Notes under the pieces: model-generated | The model's input: only the letters and a program-made list of their open reading frames with translations | What the model was told of the DNA's origin: nothing | The model's database searches: none | Program-made: the position numbers and the translations under genes | Assembly (NCBI GenBank): GCA_015501605.1 | Contig: JADNRZ010000002.1 | Coordinates: 1,178,001 to 1,242,000, forward strand | Reading direction: 5' to 3' | Origin: Panaeolus papilionaceus | Taxonomy: Eukaryota; Basidiomycota; Agaricomycetes; Agaricales | DNA length: 64,000 nucleotides | In this document: positions 23,616-36,972 of the stretch, in pieces | How the letters are laid out: each line of letters starts with the position of its first letter | Position numbering within the stretch: position 1 is the stretch's first letter

Positions 23616-25604
23616 ATGGCCAAGCCAACTCTTGTTACCTTTACTTGCTCTTCGGACCAGTCCACCTCGGCTTATAGCTCTACCAATATTCATCGTCCAG
23701 CATTGCGCAGAAGGAGGTCACAAAAGTATTCATCTATTGCGCCTTCAGCTTCAATCTTGTCCTTTCTCGCCACCATTGCTTCATCCGATACAACCCATGC
23801 AAGCCCTACACCTCCAACTTTTCTATGCCCTTCAATTCAAGATATCGACCACCACATTCCCTTGCCACAACCACAAAGGAGGGATACACCAATAAAAAAC
23901 AGTATTGACGCCAGCTCATCCGATTCTACAAACAGTGCCCGTGTGATTCGCCGGGTACCAGAGAGATACGAACGTGGTGATGATGGTGTCTGGCGCAAAG
24001 TGCCTACGTATACTCTCTATGGGTATACAATGGGTTGTATTGATGGAGTGCGTCCATTTGTTTTATTTCATGCTGCAATTACCGTTGCTCATCATCTGTT
24101 ATTCGACTTTTTTTATAATAACAAATAGGCATGTGCAAGTCCTTCTAATCCAGCACTCGACGACCAGATTCAAGTTGGAAACCAGACCCCAAATTCTTCC
24201 GCTGTCGCTAAACCTATACCAGACCCCACAGATCTACCAAGTGGTTGGGTGCAGCTAACAAGAGTCACCACCTCTCGTACAACCCTGATCCTATCTGTAT
24301 CCCTCGTCCTCGCTTCTTTTATTTGCTTCTTTATCATAGGTTGTCTTTTTTGGAGGAAGAGTTTGGAGAGGCGGAAGAAACAATCGGATATAGAGGCCAA
24401 GGCAAGGAGACGCCGCAGGCAGCTAGAGCGTGGCTTAACAGAGGAGGAGATGCTAGAAATTACTTTGGAACAGAAGATGAAGACAAAACAAAAACTGTGG
24501 GCAAGGGCTACTGCTCGATGGAAAGCCCATGCCCGCCAGTCTGCTCGTCAGCGACGAGGTGGGAAGCGAACCAGCTCCCACATGTCTCAAATTCAAAATG
24601 ATTCAACGACGTCCCTCGACCACACTCGCAGTCGAGCCGCCACCTCACGCTCGTCCTTACACTCTAATGATTTCTCAAGGTCTTCTCTCGATTCGACCCA
24701 TGATCGCTCTTCACAAGAAGGCTCGAGGCCTGGCTCCTTATCTCGCAACCCAAATGCCTCGCATTCCGCTTCTTCCTCTCAATCTAGTAATCGCTCTTCT
24801 TCGCCTCCCGCATATCGCCATGGCACTCAGATACCACCTATTATCCTTTCTTCTTCACCATCATCTCCTGATGACCCCTCTGGTCTGACCACCCGCAGCA
24901 CACAAAATCGCTCACGAAGACCTTCGCATACCTCTTTGGGCAGCCCAATCTCCACTTCCAAACTTTCTACAGACTCGAATTCACAACTTCTATCTGCTAC
25001 CCCCCTACATGCCCATGTAGCTACCGATGACAAGGCCTTGCTTGCTCGGCTCGCTGACCTCGCCAGTGCACCTCCTGAGGATTCATCACCAGATGGTCGG
25101 CCTCATGATGAACCACATGTTTGCGTCCCAGAGTGGCAGGACGAGGAGTTGGACGACTTTGCGTTGCATGGTAGTGCACCGCATCAAGCCGCGGGTACAT
25201 CTTTGTTCCCTCCCCCGCCATCAAAAGAGCGCCTGGCTGCAGCCGAAAGCTATCAATATTCACTGCAATTGGAAGAAGATATGGAGACTACCGAGCCTGA
25301 ACCCGAACCATCAGCTCCACCATTTGAAGAGGGTTCTGGCCCCCCAACACTTGGTGGAGACAATCAGCTGGTGCCATCTGCGCCTCCATTGCTAGAGGAC
25401 GACGATAGCGGTCTGGAATACGTTCCTGATCTACAACCTAGCGCACCACACTGGGAACCCTCGGAGACGACGGATGCGCAAAATCATGATAGGTTACCGG
25501 TGGGATCTACTCCGGCAACGATGAGTTTCAGTGCTTCTCCAGCGTCCGCGCTTCCAGCAAGCGATGATGGCCACTTCCCCTCTTTGCCCGGGTACCGACC
25601 TTGA
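23616..25604 (+). CDS. Single-pass membrane protein of unknown function
   Basis: Two exons, 23616-24047 and 24129-25604, give 635 residues. The N-terminal half is Ser/Thr-rich with a short conserved-looking block (RRVPERYERGDDGVWRKVPT). One strong transmembrane helix follows the intron (TTLILSVSLVLASFICFFII). Next comes a basic, probably coiled-coil stretch (RRKKQSDIEAKARRRRRQLE) and a block KQKLWARATARWKAHARQSA, then a long Ser/Pro-rich and acidic tail with repeated PSAPP/PSAPH motifs. No signal peptide; topology is unclear. I do not recognise the family. The donor at 24048 (GTGCGT) was chosen because it keeps frame. Upstream in-frame codons exist back to 23346, so the start is not certain. 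Confidence 0.7.
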
Positions 25605-28039
25605 ATATGATTTTCACCGCTTTGTGTGTCACCTGCTGGCATTTTACCCTCGTCCACATACCCGGCCACTTTCCTCTCACGTATCCACTCAACCCCTCCC
25701 TTTCGTTCTAGTAACCTTTATTTTTTAAAGTCATTCCTCTCAATATTTCTATCACGCAATCCGTCATCTGTCATCACACATTCACATCCATACCTCACAT
25801 CATCCCAACACCAAAATGCATTTGTATATCTACGCAACCTTTCGACATTTCTTGACACATGTCCGCTTTGGAGGACTGCTGGAGAGTTTATTTTTTACTC
25901 TTCTTTGTTGTGCTTTTACCCTACTTATCATACAATATACTCACCGGAACCATACCACATGGTACAATTAGTTAACATGATTCACTATCTTGGGAATTTG
26001 GATTGTCCGATTTGCGCGCCCTTCAACCAAGTTTGAAGAGTTGGACTTTTGTAGCCCAGACACGTCAGCCGCACCAAGTGTCATTGTCAAGCTGAGATTG
26101 AATTTGGGGTGCTTTTCAAAAATGGGAGAATGCTGGTTGCGCATGTATCATTTACAAGCCAAATGGACATGTTGTGTGGGAGAAGGAAGGACTCGTTATA
26201 GATTGATGTTATGGTGGTCCTTTGCTAATCTTTTGATTCATAGGAGGTGGGTCCAGACTGCTTGTGTGATTATCGCTTCTATGCACAGGGTATCCTGGCC
26301 CTATGATTATAGACAAGTATAGTCACCAGTTTTATTTCATGGAATCTTTTCATTTCTTGAGACTGACATGGGTTGTCAGATTCCTGCCATCCTCTCAAAA
26401 TCCCCCGTCGTCTTCTGTTTTGAAGAATATGGGCCGAGTTGGCATGTCATATGCGCACTCTATTGTCACGTCAGGATATGATAAACTTAACGCGTAAACC
26501 TAAACATAAGCTCGGATTGTCTTAACACTCTAGTTCGAGTGGGTTAATGAGACTCGTGCTAATGCAGGACTGTGCAAGTTCCTAGAACTGGAGATGTGTT
26601 GCCGTTTCTCTACTCGCCGCCAATGTATACGTCGCATTTTTTTTTTCATCATGCGGCAGGAAAATCGACGCGTGTCAATGAATTTTGGACACTCGAATCC
26701 CTGACATATCGACGAGATATTTTAGTCTTATTTTCAACGACCCGAATACGAACCATGGTCGTGGTATCTAGTCGATATGATCACCACTGTCGGTTATCAC
26801 CGCGATACTTGTGGTACGGATGGGTTGCGTTGATCGTTGACGCCATTGCGTTCATATGAGCTGTGATGTATTTATCCAGCTTCGAGAATGGGACACGCCC
26901 TTGTGGCATTGCGAGGTGATTTGGATTCGAAGCTCAAATCACTCAGGGAGGCCATTGGAAAGTGTAATTAGAGATGACCTGAAACTATACGATCACGAAC
27001 GATGTGGCTTTATTTTTTTTGTAAATTCAAGAGCGTTCCGTGTTTTGGGATACGATGATGTAGATAGAACGAGAAGTACTGTAAGTGGCACTCCACGCGC
27101 TCATGCGCGTTGAAAGATACTGTGACTGTAGACGGTCTAAGGGCTTCCGACTATCTTTGGATAAAGGTCACCGTCAAGTATTTTATGCAACAGTTTTCTT
27201 CAATCCGTTTAGTTGGTGTATATACTTGCCGTGCTCTCTGAAGTATTACTCACTTTTTACATGGAGGTAGGCGGAGATACACGGAATGTTATAATTTCAG
27301 TTCCGTGAAGCTGATTATGGTGAACCAGGTGAACCCCTGACTGAATGATTGTGTTTTGCATTGATACCTCTTACAGTACGATTTGATACACTGACTGTGT
27401 TTAAAAGACAGATATTGTATAGGTCGGTATAAATCCGGAAACCAAGGCTGGTTGAATCTGTGGAGGAGTACAGGTACCATCGCGCAACATGAGTTGGAGC
27501 GGGCAATTGCAAAGACACGTTGTGGACATTCAGTTGACATGGTGCTATACTCAATATTGTCCCCAATAAGGGCAGAACGCCTCAGATAGCAGGTTCAGCT
27601 AATTGCATGCTCTAAGATGAAGCAATTGACAATGCTCCTGATCAGGTCACTCACTATGCCCGCAACGGGGAAGCGGATGACCGTTGGACCAGGTTTCAGT
27701 GGGTACTTTGGTCCCAAAAGAAGTAGTCGGAACTGAATACTTTTGAAGGTTTTCTATTGACCAAGGCGCTCAGGGAGTGGTTTATTCAGATTCTCTCTCT
27801 GGGCTCGAACAACTAAGAAGGCTGGGCTAAACTGGGCGAATGAGGCGCCAATGCCAAGAATTCTTTAAATAGCACAAATAGGGGCTTACCAGAAAAGGAA
27901 TGGGGCCACTTAAAGTAGTTGGCTCACGTGCTTCAATTTTTTTCCTGACCCTGGCAGTGACTCTGAGCAATCGTTGCTAAAATCAAAACTCATCGTGAAA
28001 TCTTGTTTTTAATCCTCATCGCCAGGGATTTAAACTGTC
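25605..28039. other. 2.4 kb gene-poor region
   Basis: Largest stretch without a recognised gene. Many short open frames occur on both strands but none gives family motifs, and no plausible chain of exons was found. No tRNA, direct repeat or terminal inverted repeat was seen. Could hold a non-coding RNA or decayed sequence. Confidence 0.5.
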
Positions 28040-30616
28040 ATGGGTAAATCACAAAAGAAAAAAGCAATGCGCAGGCATAACCCAGTGCGAGTGCCAGACT
28101 CGCACCTCCCAAAAGGACTAACAGCAGCCTCGGAGTCTTCATCGAAGTCTACAGAGATACTGCCAATTATTCAAAAGGTATGTCACAAATTTATTTTCTT
28201 TACGCCTGAGGATCATGCTAATTGCATCATTTCATCTAGATGGAAAGTCCGGATGCCGCAGAACGCAAATGGGCGTGTGTGGCTGTATGTAATATTATTC
28301 AAAACGATCCTTCAACGCGTCGATTGCTGCAAGGGAAGAACATTGTGGGGTCTTTGATCACGCGTCTAACGGATAGCGAGGAAGAAGTGGTTGTCGAGGC
28401 TGTTGGCACCCTAAGGTATGTTACACGCGATCTGGTGCTGTAATTAATTAATCCTAGCTGCCCCACAGAAATTTATGCATCGATGGAGGTTACGATATCT
28501 GTGCTGAAATGTACAATAAAAATATTATCACTCCTCTTAAATCATTCATCCCCAAAGTATGCAAATCAATATTTACTAAATCATTTTCCCTTTTGACATT
28601 TCATAGATTTCATCAACATTGACAACCTTTTTGGCAAGCGCAAAAGCTTCGCCAGACAGCGTCAAACGAATCGTTTATGACTTCGCCGAAAATGTGATCA
28701 CCATCCTATGGTGCCTTTCGTGAGTCCGATATGCTTAACACTATCAAGTGTTCTTAACATCTGTAGGTAGGGAGACCTCGAATAAGGCGTTGAATGCGAT
28801 CAATGAAATGAATCTCATTTCTTTCTTGATGTCGTTCCTCTCTGCACGAGGACACCTCCCTCTCGGGCCAGTACTTTCAGCCGGTGGGTCTCAAATATTG
28901 TTCTCCAATGCTTTATGCTCATTATTTTGAACAGCGCAGTCACTATACGTGCTGACAGATGATAATGTCCCCGCAATCAAGGAAGTAAAAAACGACGCAA
29001 GTTATATCGCTTGCCTACTTTCGATTGCTCAGCAAGAAATTAAGCACGATCTAAATACCCAAAAGGACCCCCGCGTTGTCACATTGGCCGTTCTGGCTGC
29101 AGGTGTGTTTGAGTATTTTGTTGTCGCTAGAGTTTTACTGAGAGCCATCATATGTGCTAGGCACGCTACGAAATATTATCCCCATACCACCACCCTCGGC
29201 TGCATCCTTTGTCGACCTTGACAAAGAGGTTGTCTTGCCATTGCTACAGCCTGTTATTTCATCAATTTCCATTCAGGATGTTACCAACACGGTCCAGGAA
29301 CTTCTTCACAGACAAGTAATGTCATTCCAAAGGGCGAATAAACCCATCATATTGATAGCTCTTCAGGAAACCGAACCTCAGCTAGAGAAGATGTCTTTGA
29401 AACATGGTCCCCATACAGACCACAAAACCACCATCGAGCGTGACTTGGAGGTCCTTGAGGCCAAATTGCGCACCGTACAACTTGCATTGGAAATCTTAAC
29501 GGGCGCCTGTGCAACACTTCCTGATCCTGATCCTGGTTTGCCCGCCGACCAAGAAGATGGCGAAGAAGATGAAGAGAGTACGTCGGCGTCTTTAATAAAC
29601 TTTGAGAAAAATCCACCTGACAGCCGTTTGACACCCAGCTGAGGAAGAGACCTTCGACAGTGAAATGGACACTGAGATGGATATGGAAGACGATTCCACC
29701 TCACCAAAATCCTCCTCGTTCATCACATCCCTCGTCGAACCCCTACTCGCTCTTATACAACCAACCTCACTCTCTTTCCCCCCACTTGCTTCTCCATCAA
29801 TACATCCACCAACAACCTCAGCGCTAAGCGCACTTCATGTTTGCGCCATGGAGTGCCTGAACAATATATTTTTGTCACTAACAGCCACCCACAGCAGTAG
29901 CCTATCTGCTGATATCCATGCCGGATCTACTATTTGGGATGGTATCTGGTCTTCCTTGAGCTTGGTCGGGACTCAAACTGGCCTTGGACAAGAGAAGCGG
30001 CGGGAAATGTGGAATGTCGCTGTCGGTGTGTTTTGGGGCATCGGCAGGGTCTGGAGGGGGTCAATCGTAAGCCTGAGTCCCATGTCATTTTTGAGCGAGA
30101 CTAATAAAACAAATCAAGACGCCTGTTCCCGAACAAGTTCAGGTTTTGATTCAACTCTGCGACTCCTCCTCCGATGAACATTTGAAAGTGAAATGCATCG
30201 GTGCATTGGAATGTCTGGCACATAATATAAATGCCGTTGATGCCAACAAGGTCAGTGGCACCAATTTCTCGAGAGTGGAGCAATCATCAACCAGTTATTT
30301 TATACAGACCATTGCCGAATATTTACTCTCTCTGCTTCCCAGCGGGAGTGTGCCATCTAAAGCTGGAACGGAATCCATGATTCAAGCAACATCGGCCATT
30401 ATTGACATATACTCGGATGAAGAACTTCCATACGATATAAACTTCCGTCAGGGAGCATACGTAAATCGTTTGGTTGACAGCGTCGACGGAGTTCGAAAAG
30501 CTGTGAAAGGCATCGACAGGCATAAGGCCGGAGGACGCGAGCTTAGGAGACGGGGAGATGAAGTCAGAGACAACTTGATTGCGTTCATTCAGTACCGCCG
30601 AAATCTACGGTTTTAA
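28040..30616 (+). CDS. SYO1: Syo1/HEATR3-like ribosomal-protein import chaperone
   Basis: Armadillo/HEAT-repeat symportin that carries Rpl5 and Rpl11 together into the nucleus for 5S RNP assembly (family knowledge). Eleven exons: 28040-28177, 28240-28415, 28469-28556, 28607-28719, 28771-28883, 28935-29102, 29161-29315, 29367-29577, 29639-30066, 30119-30250, 30308-30616, total 676 residues with consistent phases. The N-terminus MGKSQKKKAMRRHNPVRVPD is the basic, Pro/Arg-containing start typical of the family; repeats follow (ERKWACVAVCNIIQNDPSTR, EEEVVVEAVGTLRNLCIDGG). An acidic insert (DQEDGEEDEE, SEMDTEMDMEDD) interrupts the repeats, as in Syo1 where an acidic loop holds Rpl5. The C-terminus is basic. 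The 3' end may overlap the tail of the minus-strand dehydrogenase-like gene. Confidence 0.88.
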
Positions 30617-32159
30617 AGAAGTAGAGGTGCATAAGACTGCGACATATGACGTGGTGTATTCTATCTACAAAGTTGGAGCTATTCACTCGACTTCGACTAT
30701 ACTTGGGTCCTATGCCAGTGGATCCTGTGAATGAATTGAGTGACCTACGAGAAGGGAAGTTGCTTACCTGGGTTCTGAATCGGCGAAACCCATTAAGACC
30801 TGCAGCGGCTCTCGTGCCCGCGATGGTGCTGCTCCAGTCCAATTTGTCCCAGGTCTTTTCTCCCTCGTTTTTTTTCCTCGTATGAATCACTCTAACAGTC
30901 ACAAGATATTGATAGGCCACATCGATTGCTGGCATCGGCGCGTTGTGTTTTGCGGTCAAGCGCCGAATATGGCTATCAATGGTGATCAGTTTCTACTCAG
31001 TTAGTGTGTCCACGAGTCACTCACGTTGCATCTTTAATGCCCCCATCTATACTGAACCCCATTTCTCCGTCGAACTGTTCATTGATCATCTTCTGCGTGT
31101 AGGCCAAAATGCTGGAATGATTAAAATGAGGATCACCTTCTATACTAATTTACGTGGGTTTATTCACCTTGGGGCAGGGAAGTAATCTGATATGACAAGT
31201 ATATAGGGTGAGAGGTAGAACGAGCTACGGTGAACAATCATCTTACCTTGAATAACACTATAAACGGTTTGCGTTGAAATGCCTGCCATCTCTGCAAACG
31301 TAAAGGTTTCTGCCATGATTTCGAGCTGCCCCAGAATCATAGAATTGGCGATTAGCTTGAAAGTCGGTGCTAGACGCGGTTTAGAAGTTTGGTATTTTGA
31401 GGACACATACGAAATCTCTGTCTCGAAGGTACCTTTGACGAGGTCTCCACCAAGATCCTTTACTGTACGTCCGACACTGGGAACCAATAGGCAGGCAATT
31501 TCTTTTTTTGATGCATAATCGCCGCTCATAATAAGCATGAGCTCCGCCTTACTGGCAGCCATAGGTGTACCCAATACTGGACATGTTATTAAGCGGCAGA
31601 ATGGGATTGAGCGAGATCACAGAATCGAGCTCCCCTGTTGACTATGATAAGCACACCCCTGGACCTAATGGATGAACAAGCTCACCGGCTAGCATTGGGT
31701 AAATCTGATGGCGCAAGCTTATGGTCAATATTGCAAAGAAGGTTCAACAGGAGAACTTTCATAACTACGCACTGTGCCAGTCTCTACGAGTGTTTTAGGT
31801 TGGGTTGGGTTTTTAACCTGATATGTAGGAAGGTAAATTTAGTTCATGTAAATCCGAATAAAAAAGTGGGGACATACCTTCAGGGTGTCCGTCAAGCACT
31901 GGTATACAGACCTGACCACAGCGTCATCCGCAAGACTGACAATAATTACATCACATTCCAAGGCAATTTGTTCGAGAGTCTCGGTGATTTGAAGCTCGTT
32001 ACTTCCGACCTCTTCGAGCAGTTAACGAGATTTGGCAGCTGTCCTATTCCATACGAGTACAGGAAGTTCAAGAGAAGAATGCAAGCATCTTGCGAGGTTA
32101 CGCGCCATGCAATATCCCATGTTCCCGAGACCTATAAACCCTATTTGTAAAGCAAACAT
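30585..32159 (-). pseudogene. Beta-hydroxyacid dehydrogenase-like gene, apparently disrupted
   Basis: Related to 3-hydroxyisobutyrate/6-phosphogluconate-type NAD(P) dehydrogenases. Reconstructed minus-strand exons: 32159-31878, 31817-31773, 31704-31686, 31634-31433, 31369-31247, 31186-31168, 31111-31025, 30972-30903, and 30854 to an unsure end (frame open to 30585). Family features: Rossmann start IGFIGLGNMG, VWNRTAAKS, VIIVSLADDAVV, ETGTIYPMLAG, CPVLGTPMAASKAELMLIMS, catalytic-Lys block APTFKLIANSMILG, and FSIDGGIKDAT. Two lesions: an in-frame TAA at 32022-32024 inside exon 1, and a frame change near 31600-31630 between GELDSV and the IPFCRLITCPVLG block. No intron of reasonable size removes either. 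Everything else stays spliceable, so loss looks recent, or two bases are wrong in the assembly. The C-terminal end is unresolved and would overlap SYO1 by about 30 bp. Confidence 0.65.
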
Positions 32160-32857
32160 GGATGGGCTAAAAGGCCTGGAGAATGACATATTGTTCGAAC
32201 GAGCACTGGGTTAGGCTTCTTGCAGATTTGCCGTAATAAAAGTGATAGTGATCAGGTATGGTGGTTACGGAAGGATTGCTGACTGTCCTGAGGTTAATTG
32301 TCCCGCATCGTGAATGAGACAAGTTGGTCTTGAATGACGTCGTATGCACTGTAGGACCCTCTACATAAGTATGACCAGGCGCGGTGAAACAGTCCATTGC
32401 GATGTCTTTTTATTGTATACATCTGAGTAGTTCACCTGTTTAGACGCCAGACGAGCGCGTAATTAGCAAGTTCTCGATTTGCATCCGAACCACAATGAGG
32501 TTGAACTAAGTTGCGTCTGAACATAAGTGTGTATCCGCAAGTTCACGGACATGACCAAAGTTATATATAATAGATTTATGCCAGATTCGTTTAGGGGTTG
32601 GTTGAGAAGGAAAGACAAATCTAGAGTCAAGGGATACTAAGCTTCAAGTTTGAGCTCAGATGAGGAGGGACGGTCGGCGGGCCGCCCATCACGTGGAATA
32701 TTTCCATTTCGCGACAAGCGAGTAGAGCAACCCCGATGAGGACGACGGACTTGCTCTAACCATCATACATCTTTAAACACATCCAGCTTATGCACATTAC
32801 CCGTATCTCAGTCTGCACGTATTACAATTAATTTAGCAGACAGAAGGATACTCTACG
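32160..32857. other. Divergent intergenic region
   Basis: Between the dehydrogenase-like gene (minus) and the kinase gene (plus). No gene recognised; a TATATATAATA element lies near 32562, too far from the kinase start to be assigned. Confidence 0.55.
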
Positions 32858-35800
32858 ATGCAGCAGGCTTATCATGCCTACCCCCAGAATAAAGGAACGC
32901 TAGTACCTGGGCAGACTATCTCAGTCAATAACTACACAGTACAAGTCGAGCGATATCTATCTCAAGGTACAAATATCGAACTTGGTATGTATTTAATGCT
33001 AAATATTTACAGGTGGATTTGCACATGTATACCTTGTTCGGACACCGACTCCTGTGTACAATACAACGCATCATGTTCTCAAACGAATAGCGGTCGCCAA
33101 TGAAGCCATGCTGGCAGAAGTTAAGAAGGAGGTAGACGTTATGGTGCGTTTTCGACAATATAACTCAAATATCCTCAATATTGAATTATATCGCAGCGTC
33201 TGTTGAAAGGACATCCTAACATCGTCCACTTGATTGACGCGGCATGGCACAAGTTGCCCAATGGAACATTTGAAGTATTCATCTTGATGGAGTATTGCCC
33301 CGGTGAGCCTTATGGATAATGCACACCTTTAACCAACTGAAGAAGTTTTCTCAAAGGTGGCGGCATCATCGACATGATGAACCGAAGGTTGAGAGAGCGT
33401 TTGACTGAAGCAGAGATCCTGCAGATCTTCGTCGATGTGTGCGAGGGCGTCGCGTACATGCACAACTCTCGACCTCCTCTTTTACATCGAGACCTTAAGG
33501 TTGAAAACATATTGCAATCTTCGCCTACTTCCTTCAAATTATGCGATTTTGGCTCAGCCACAACCGTGTCGAACCCTCCTACTACTATGCAAGAGATCCG
33601 CGCCCTTGAGGCTGATCTCAATCGACACACGACCTTGCAGTATCGAGCCCCGGAAATGGTCGATGTGTATTCGAAGCGTCCTGTAAATGAGAAGAGTGAT
33701 GTGTGGGCACTGGGTGTTCTCCTATACAAGCTTTGTTACTACACAACGCCTTTTGAAGAGCATGGCCCATTGGCTATCCTTAACGTCCAATACCGTACGC
33801 CACCCTATCCAGTGTATTCCCAAGCGATGAACGAACTCATTGGTGAGTATTGGCCGCTGTATTCTTGCAACATGACTTAGATTTATTCCCAGCGTCTATG
33901 CTACGTGAGCACGGTGCCCAACGACCAACAGTTTTCGAGCTTTTAAACCATGTCCATGGTCTTCGTGGAACCAAATCCAAGTTCACCTACAATATACCAG
34001 TACCACCTCCCTTGTTACCCCGTCACATCCCTAACTCTAGGCCCTCCCCTCAACTCTCCACAAACAATGGAACAGTGATGATGTCGGTCAAACCAAGCGC
34101 GCCAGCTTACGATGGGAAAACCATATCGGCTGTCCCTTCTCCAAACCAAGGTATTCAGGCACGCGATAAAGTCCTTGAAGCCATAGCACCAATGCGAAGA
34201 GGCCGACCAGCAAGCTCTAGGGATTCTCAGAGTCAATCTCACTCAAGACAACCGAGTCCACAGAGAACAGAACTGGCAAGAAATTGGGGGGACGTAGAAT
34301 TCGCCAAGGAGCAAGATCAAGCATGGAAGTCGGTCACAGAAAAGGTGCTGGGTCACGACAAGAACCCTAGGGATGGGTTCAACATTCCAGCAGGAGAGCA
34401 ACAGCAACAACAGACTCGTGGAGGGAAAACGAGAGAGGCCTCTGGCTTTGGGGATGACTTTTCAGATAAATTATGGCGGCCATCCGAAGTGACGCCAAAC
34501 AACAGTGCTGGTCCTAAAATCAGTCCACGGCCATCACCTGGACCACTATCCTCGAAGCCGCAACCTTCAGGCATCAGTCCTATCGCATTCACTGGTACAA
34601 CCATGCTTAGACCAAAACAAGACCGCATCATACAAAACCGCAACAAAGATGCGTTCGATGGCCTTGGTCTAATAACATCAGCTTCCAAGCCGGCACCAAC
34701 CCTGGGTGAAGCGAGGAAGCTTCGTACAGGCCTAGCTGTGATGAACGTGTCCAGCACTCAGAAAAGCCATTATCTGCGCCAGGAACCGTTCAAACCGTCC
34801 AGCGTGTCGCCCAACCCGACGCCATCTCCGAAACCCAATTACTTATCAACCGGCACGTCGCAACCTCAATCACGTTCACCAGTTCCAAGTCCTACCCCAT
34901 CCATGAGTGGGGGATGGAACCCTTCCACGCCAAATGTGACATCAGCACCGTCTTCTAGCAAGCCCGATGGACTACCTATTGAGTCTCGGTTCCCTTCACT
35001 TGAAGAGTTGGATGCCCGGTTTGTGCCAGGTTCCAATGTGAATGCTTTGTACCCCTCTTACGTTGGAAATACCAATTTCAACGTTCCAGCTTCTCGGGTT
35101 AATGAAGGACGCAGGAGCAACATAGCATCCGCTGGTCTTCTAGCACCATCAACAGCCGCCTCCAACGGTGTTCGGTCTGAGCAAGTAACTGGAGTCGCAA
35201 TGAGGGAACCCAAAGAAAGTCGAAAACAAGACGAGTGGTCCCCCAAACCCACAATATCTACCCCGCCAAATGCTGCTCCTTCCCCTGCCCCAGCTCCTGC
35301 TTCTGCTCCATCCGATATGGCTGGATTCCGACCCACATCTTCGAGGCTACAGTCAACTCTCACCACAGCGACGTTCAAAGAGGCCATCAAACCATTCAGC
35401 GTCGACTTTTCGATGAACTCCAAGCTAGTTGATCATGAGCCACCTCCCAAGTTGCCTTCTCAGTCTCCTGCGCACAGCACCAGTCAGGACTGGTTGACTG
35501 GGGCTGATTTCGATGACGCCAAACGAGCCAATGAACCAGACGTTCCCATTCTTCGCGAATCACCCCGAAAGCGCGCATCATTTATTGAAGGCAATGATGA
35601 GCATATTGTTTCTAGCTCTTCCGCTCAGCATGTCTATGCGGCTGAAAAGTCAATGGACGAGCCACAATCAGCAGACCTATCACCCACCGTTTCAAAGTTC
35701 AAACGTGCTTTCCCTGCCATTGATAATCTTGATATTCGATCTTCGAGGACGGAGGCTATGGGAACAGGCCTAACTGATAATTGGAGTCCAGTCGTGGAAC

Positions 35801-36972
35801 GGAGAAAATCAGTAGAAGAATCGTCCAGCGACGAAGGACCCGAAGAGCCCAATCTGCGACGTTCTTTGGCCATCAGACAGGGACCAGCCAAATTGAAGAT
35901 GCGACAGAGCTCCGTGCATGAGCTTGCTCACCAATATGGGAGTGCTCCAACTCAATCCAAATTGAAGGAGAAGGAGAAAGCACCCACACAGGTAGATGTC
36001 AGTCTGTTGCTGCCTAAGATCAGGCCATTGGAAACTAGTGGTTCGACGAAGGACCGCGCTATTAAAGCACCCCCGCCTATATCCAAAGACAGCAAGCCAC
36101 AGTTCCTCAATGAAAGGTCTACCAATGATGGACCGCCAGTACCACCACCTTCTAGCATGAAGCCGTCTATTTCTGCTTCGCGTTCTCGTCCACAATCCAT
36201 GTTCCTTTTCCCTTCCAAACCAGTCGAATCAATTACCCCACCCAACAAAAACACCAGCCTTGCCCCACCTAAAGAAACGAAACCGCGGCCAACTAGACGA
36301 ACTTCGATATCAGATATGGTACAGCACTATGAAACCATTGGGGGCGCATCGAAGCCAGCTGATTCTGGACCTGCCTCTCCATCCCCTCTCTACAAGCCCT
36401 CTGCTTACACCAGTTTCCCGAAGCCACCATCCCCTACAACATACACTGCGCCTATCAGCAAAGTCCCTTCTCAGTCAGATTACTCACGGGGAAGACTGCC
36501 TATATCCAAAGAACCTGAAAGTTATCGGCCGGATTCGTCAAAGGCCGCCCCGATGTCTGAACAATCGTCATTCCCTGGTCCATCTCGGTCTCCGGTAAAG
36601 CAAGCAAGCATAGAGGCCGAAAGTAACACCACCACTGCTTATGCAGCGTCTATACCTCCTCCGCGTCAGCGAAGGATGTCAACGAAAGCAGAAGCATATA
36701 TTAACTCTGTCAATGCTTTGGAGGCCGAAATATCTCGTCCAAAAAAGTCTGTAGCCGAGTCCCCGCGCAAAGCAAACCTGTTCTCGTCGGCACCTGCAAC
36801 CGCGGAATCCTCGTCAAGTCTGCTGAATAAACAAGAGATTGATCGTTCGCCTTCTCCGGAGCGCCCTTATCAAGGCGTTGGCAAGCTCATCGATCAATGG
36901 CAGAGGAAGACTGCAGAGGCCGACCAGGGAAAACTGCCTCCAAAAAGGACACCTTTGAATGGTCTGCGTTGA
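32858..36972 (+). CDS. Ark1/Prk1/AAK1-family protein kinase
   Basis: Serine/threonine kinase of the Numb-associated group, which controls actin patches and clathrin adaptors in endocytosis. Five exons: 32858-32966, 33013-33143, 33197-33302, 33357-33842, 33893-36972, total 1303 residues. The catalytic domain covers about residues 25-310: YLSQGGFAHVYLV glycine loop, HVLKRIAVANEAML with the ATP lysine, PLLHRDLKVENIL catalytic loop, KLCDFGSATT, TLQYRAPEMVD and VWALGVLLYKLCYYTTPF. These are all intact. The remaining 1000 residues are Ser/Pro/Lys-rich and mostly disordered, with many PxxP motifs and SPSP-type sites, one stretch EELDARF-VPG near residue 410, and a C-terminal block GVGKLIDQWQRKTAEADQGK that looks conserved. 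The last exon is one uninterrupted 3.1 kb frame. Confidence 0.92.

Noticed and set aside
27289..27566. Overlapping 83-codon minus-strand frames in the gene-poor region
   Set aside because: No start context, splice-linked exon or motif; two frames of the same stretch are open, which points to composition rather than coding.
31164..31574. Stand-alone 136-codon minus-strand frame as an independent small gene
   Set aside because: It is one exon region of the dehydrogenase-like gene, with an intron inside; motifs continue on both sides.
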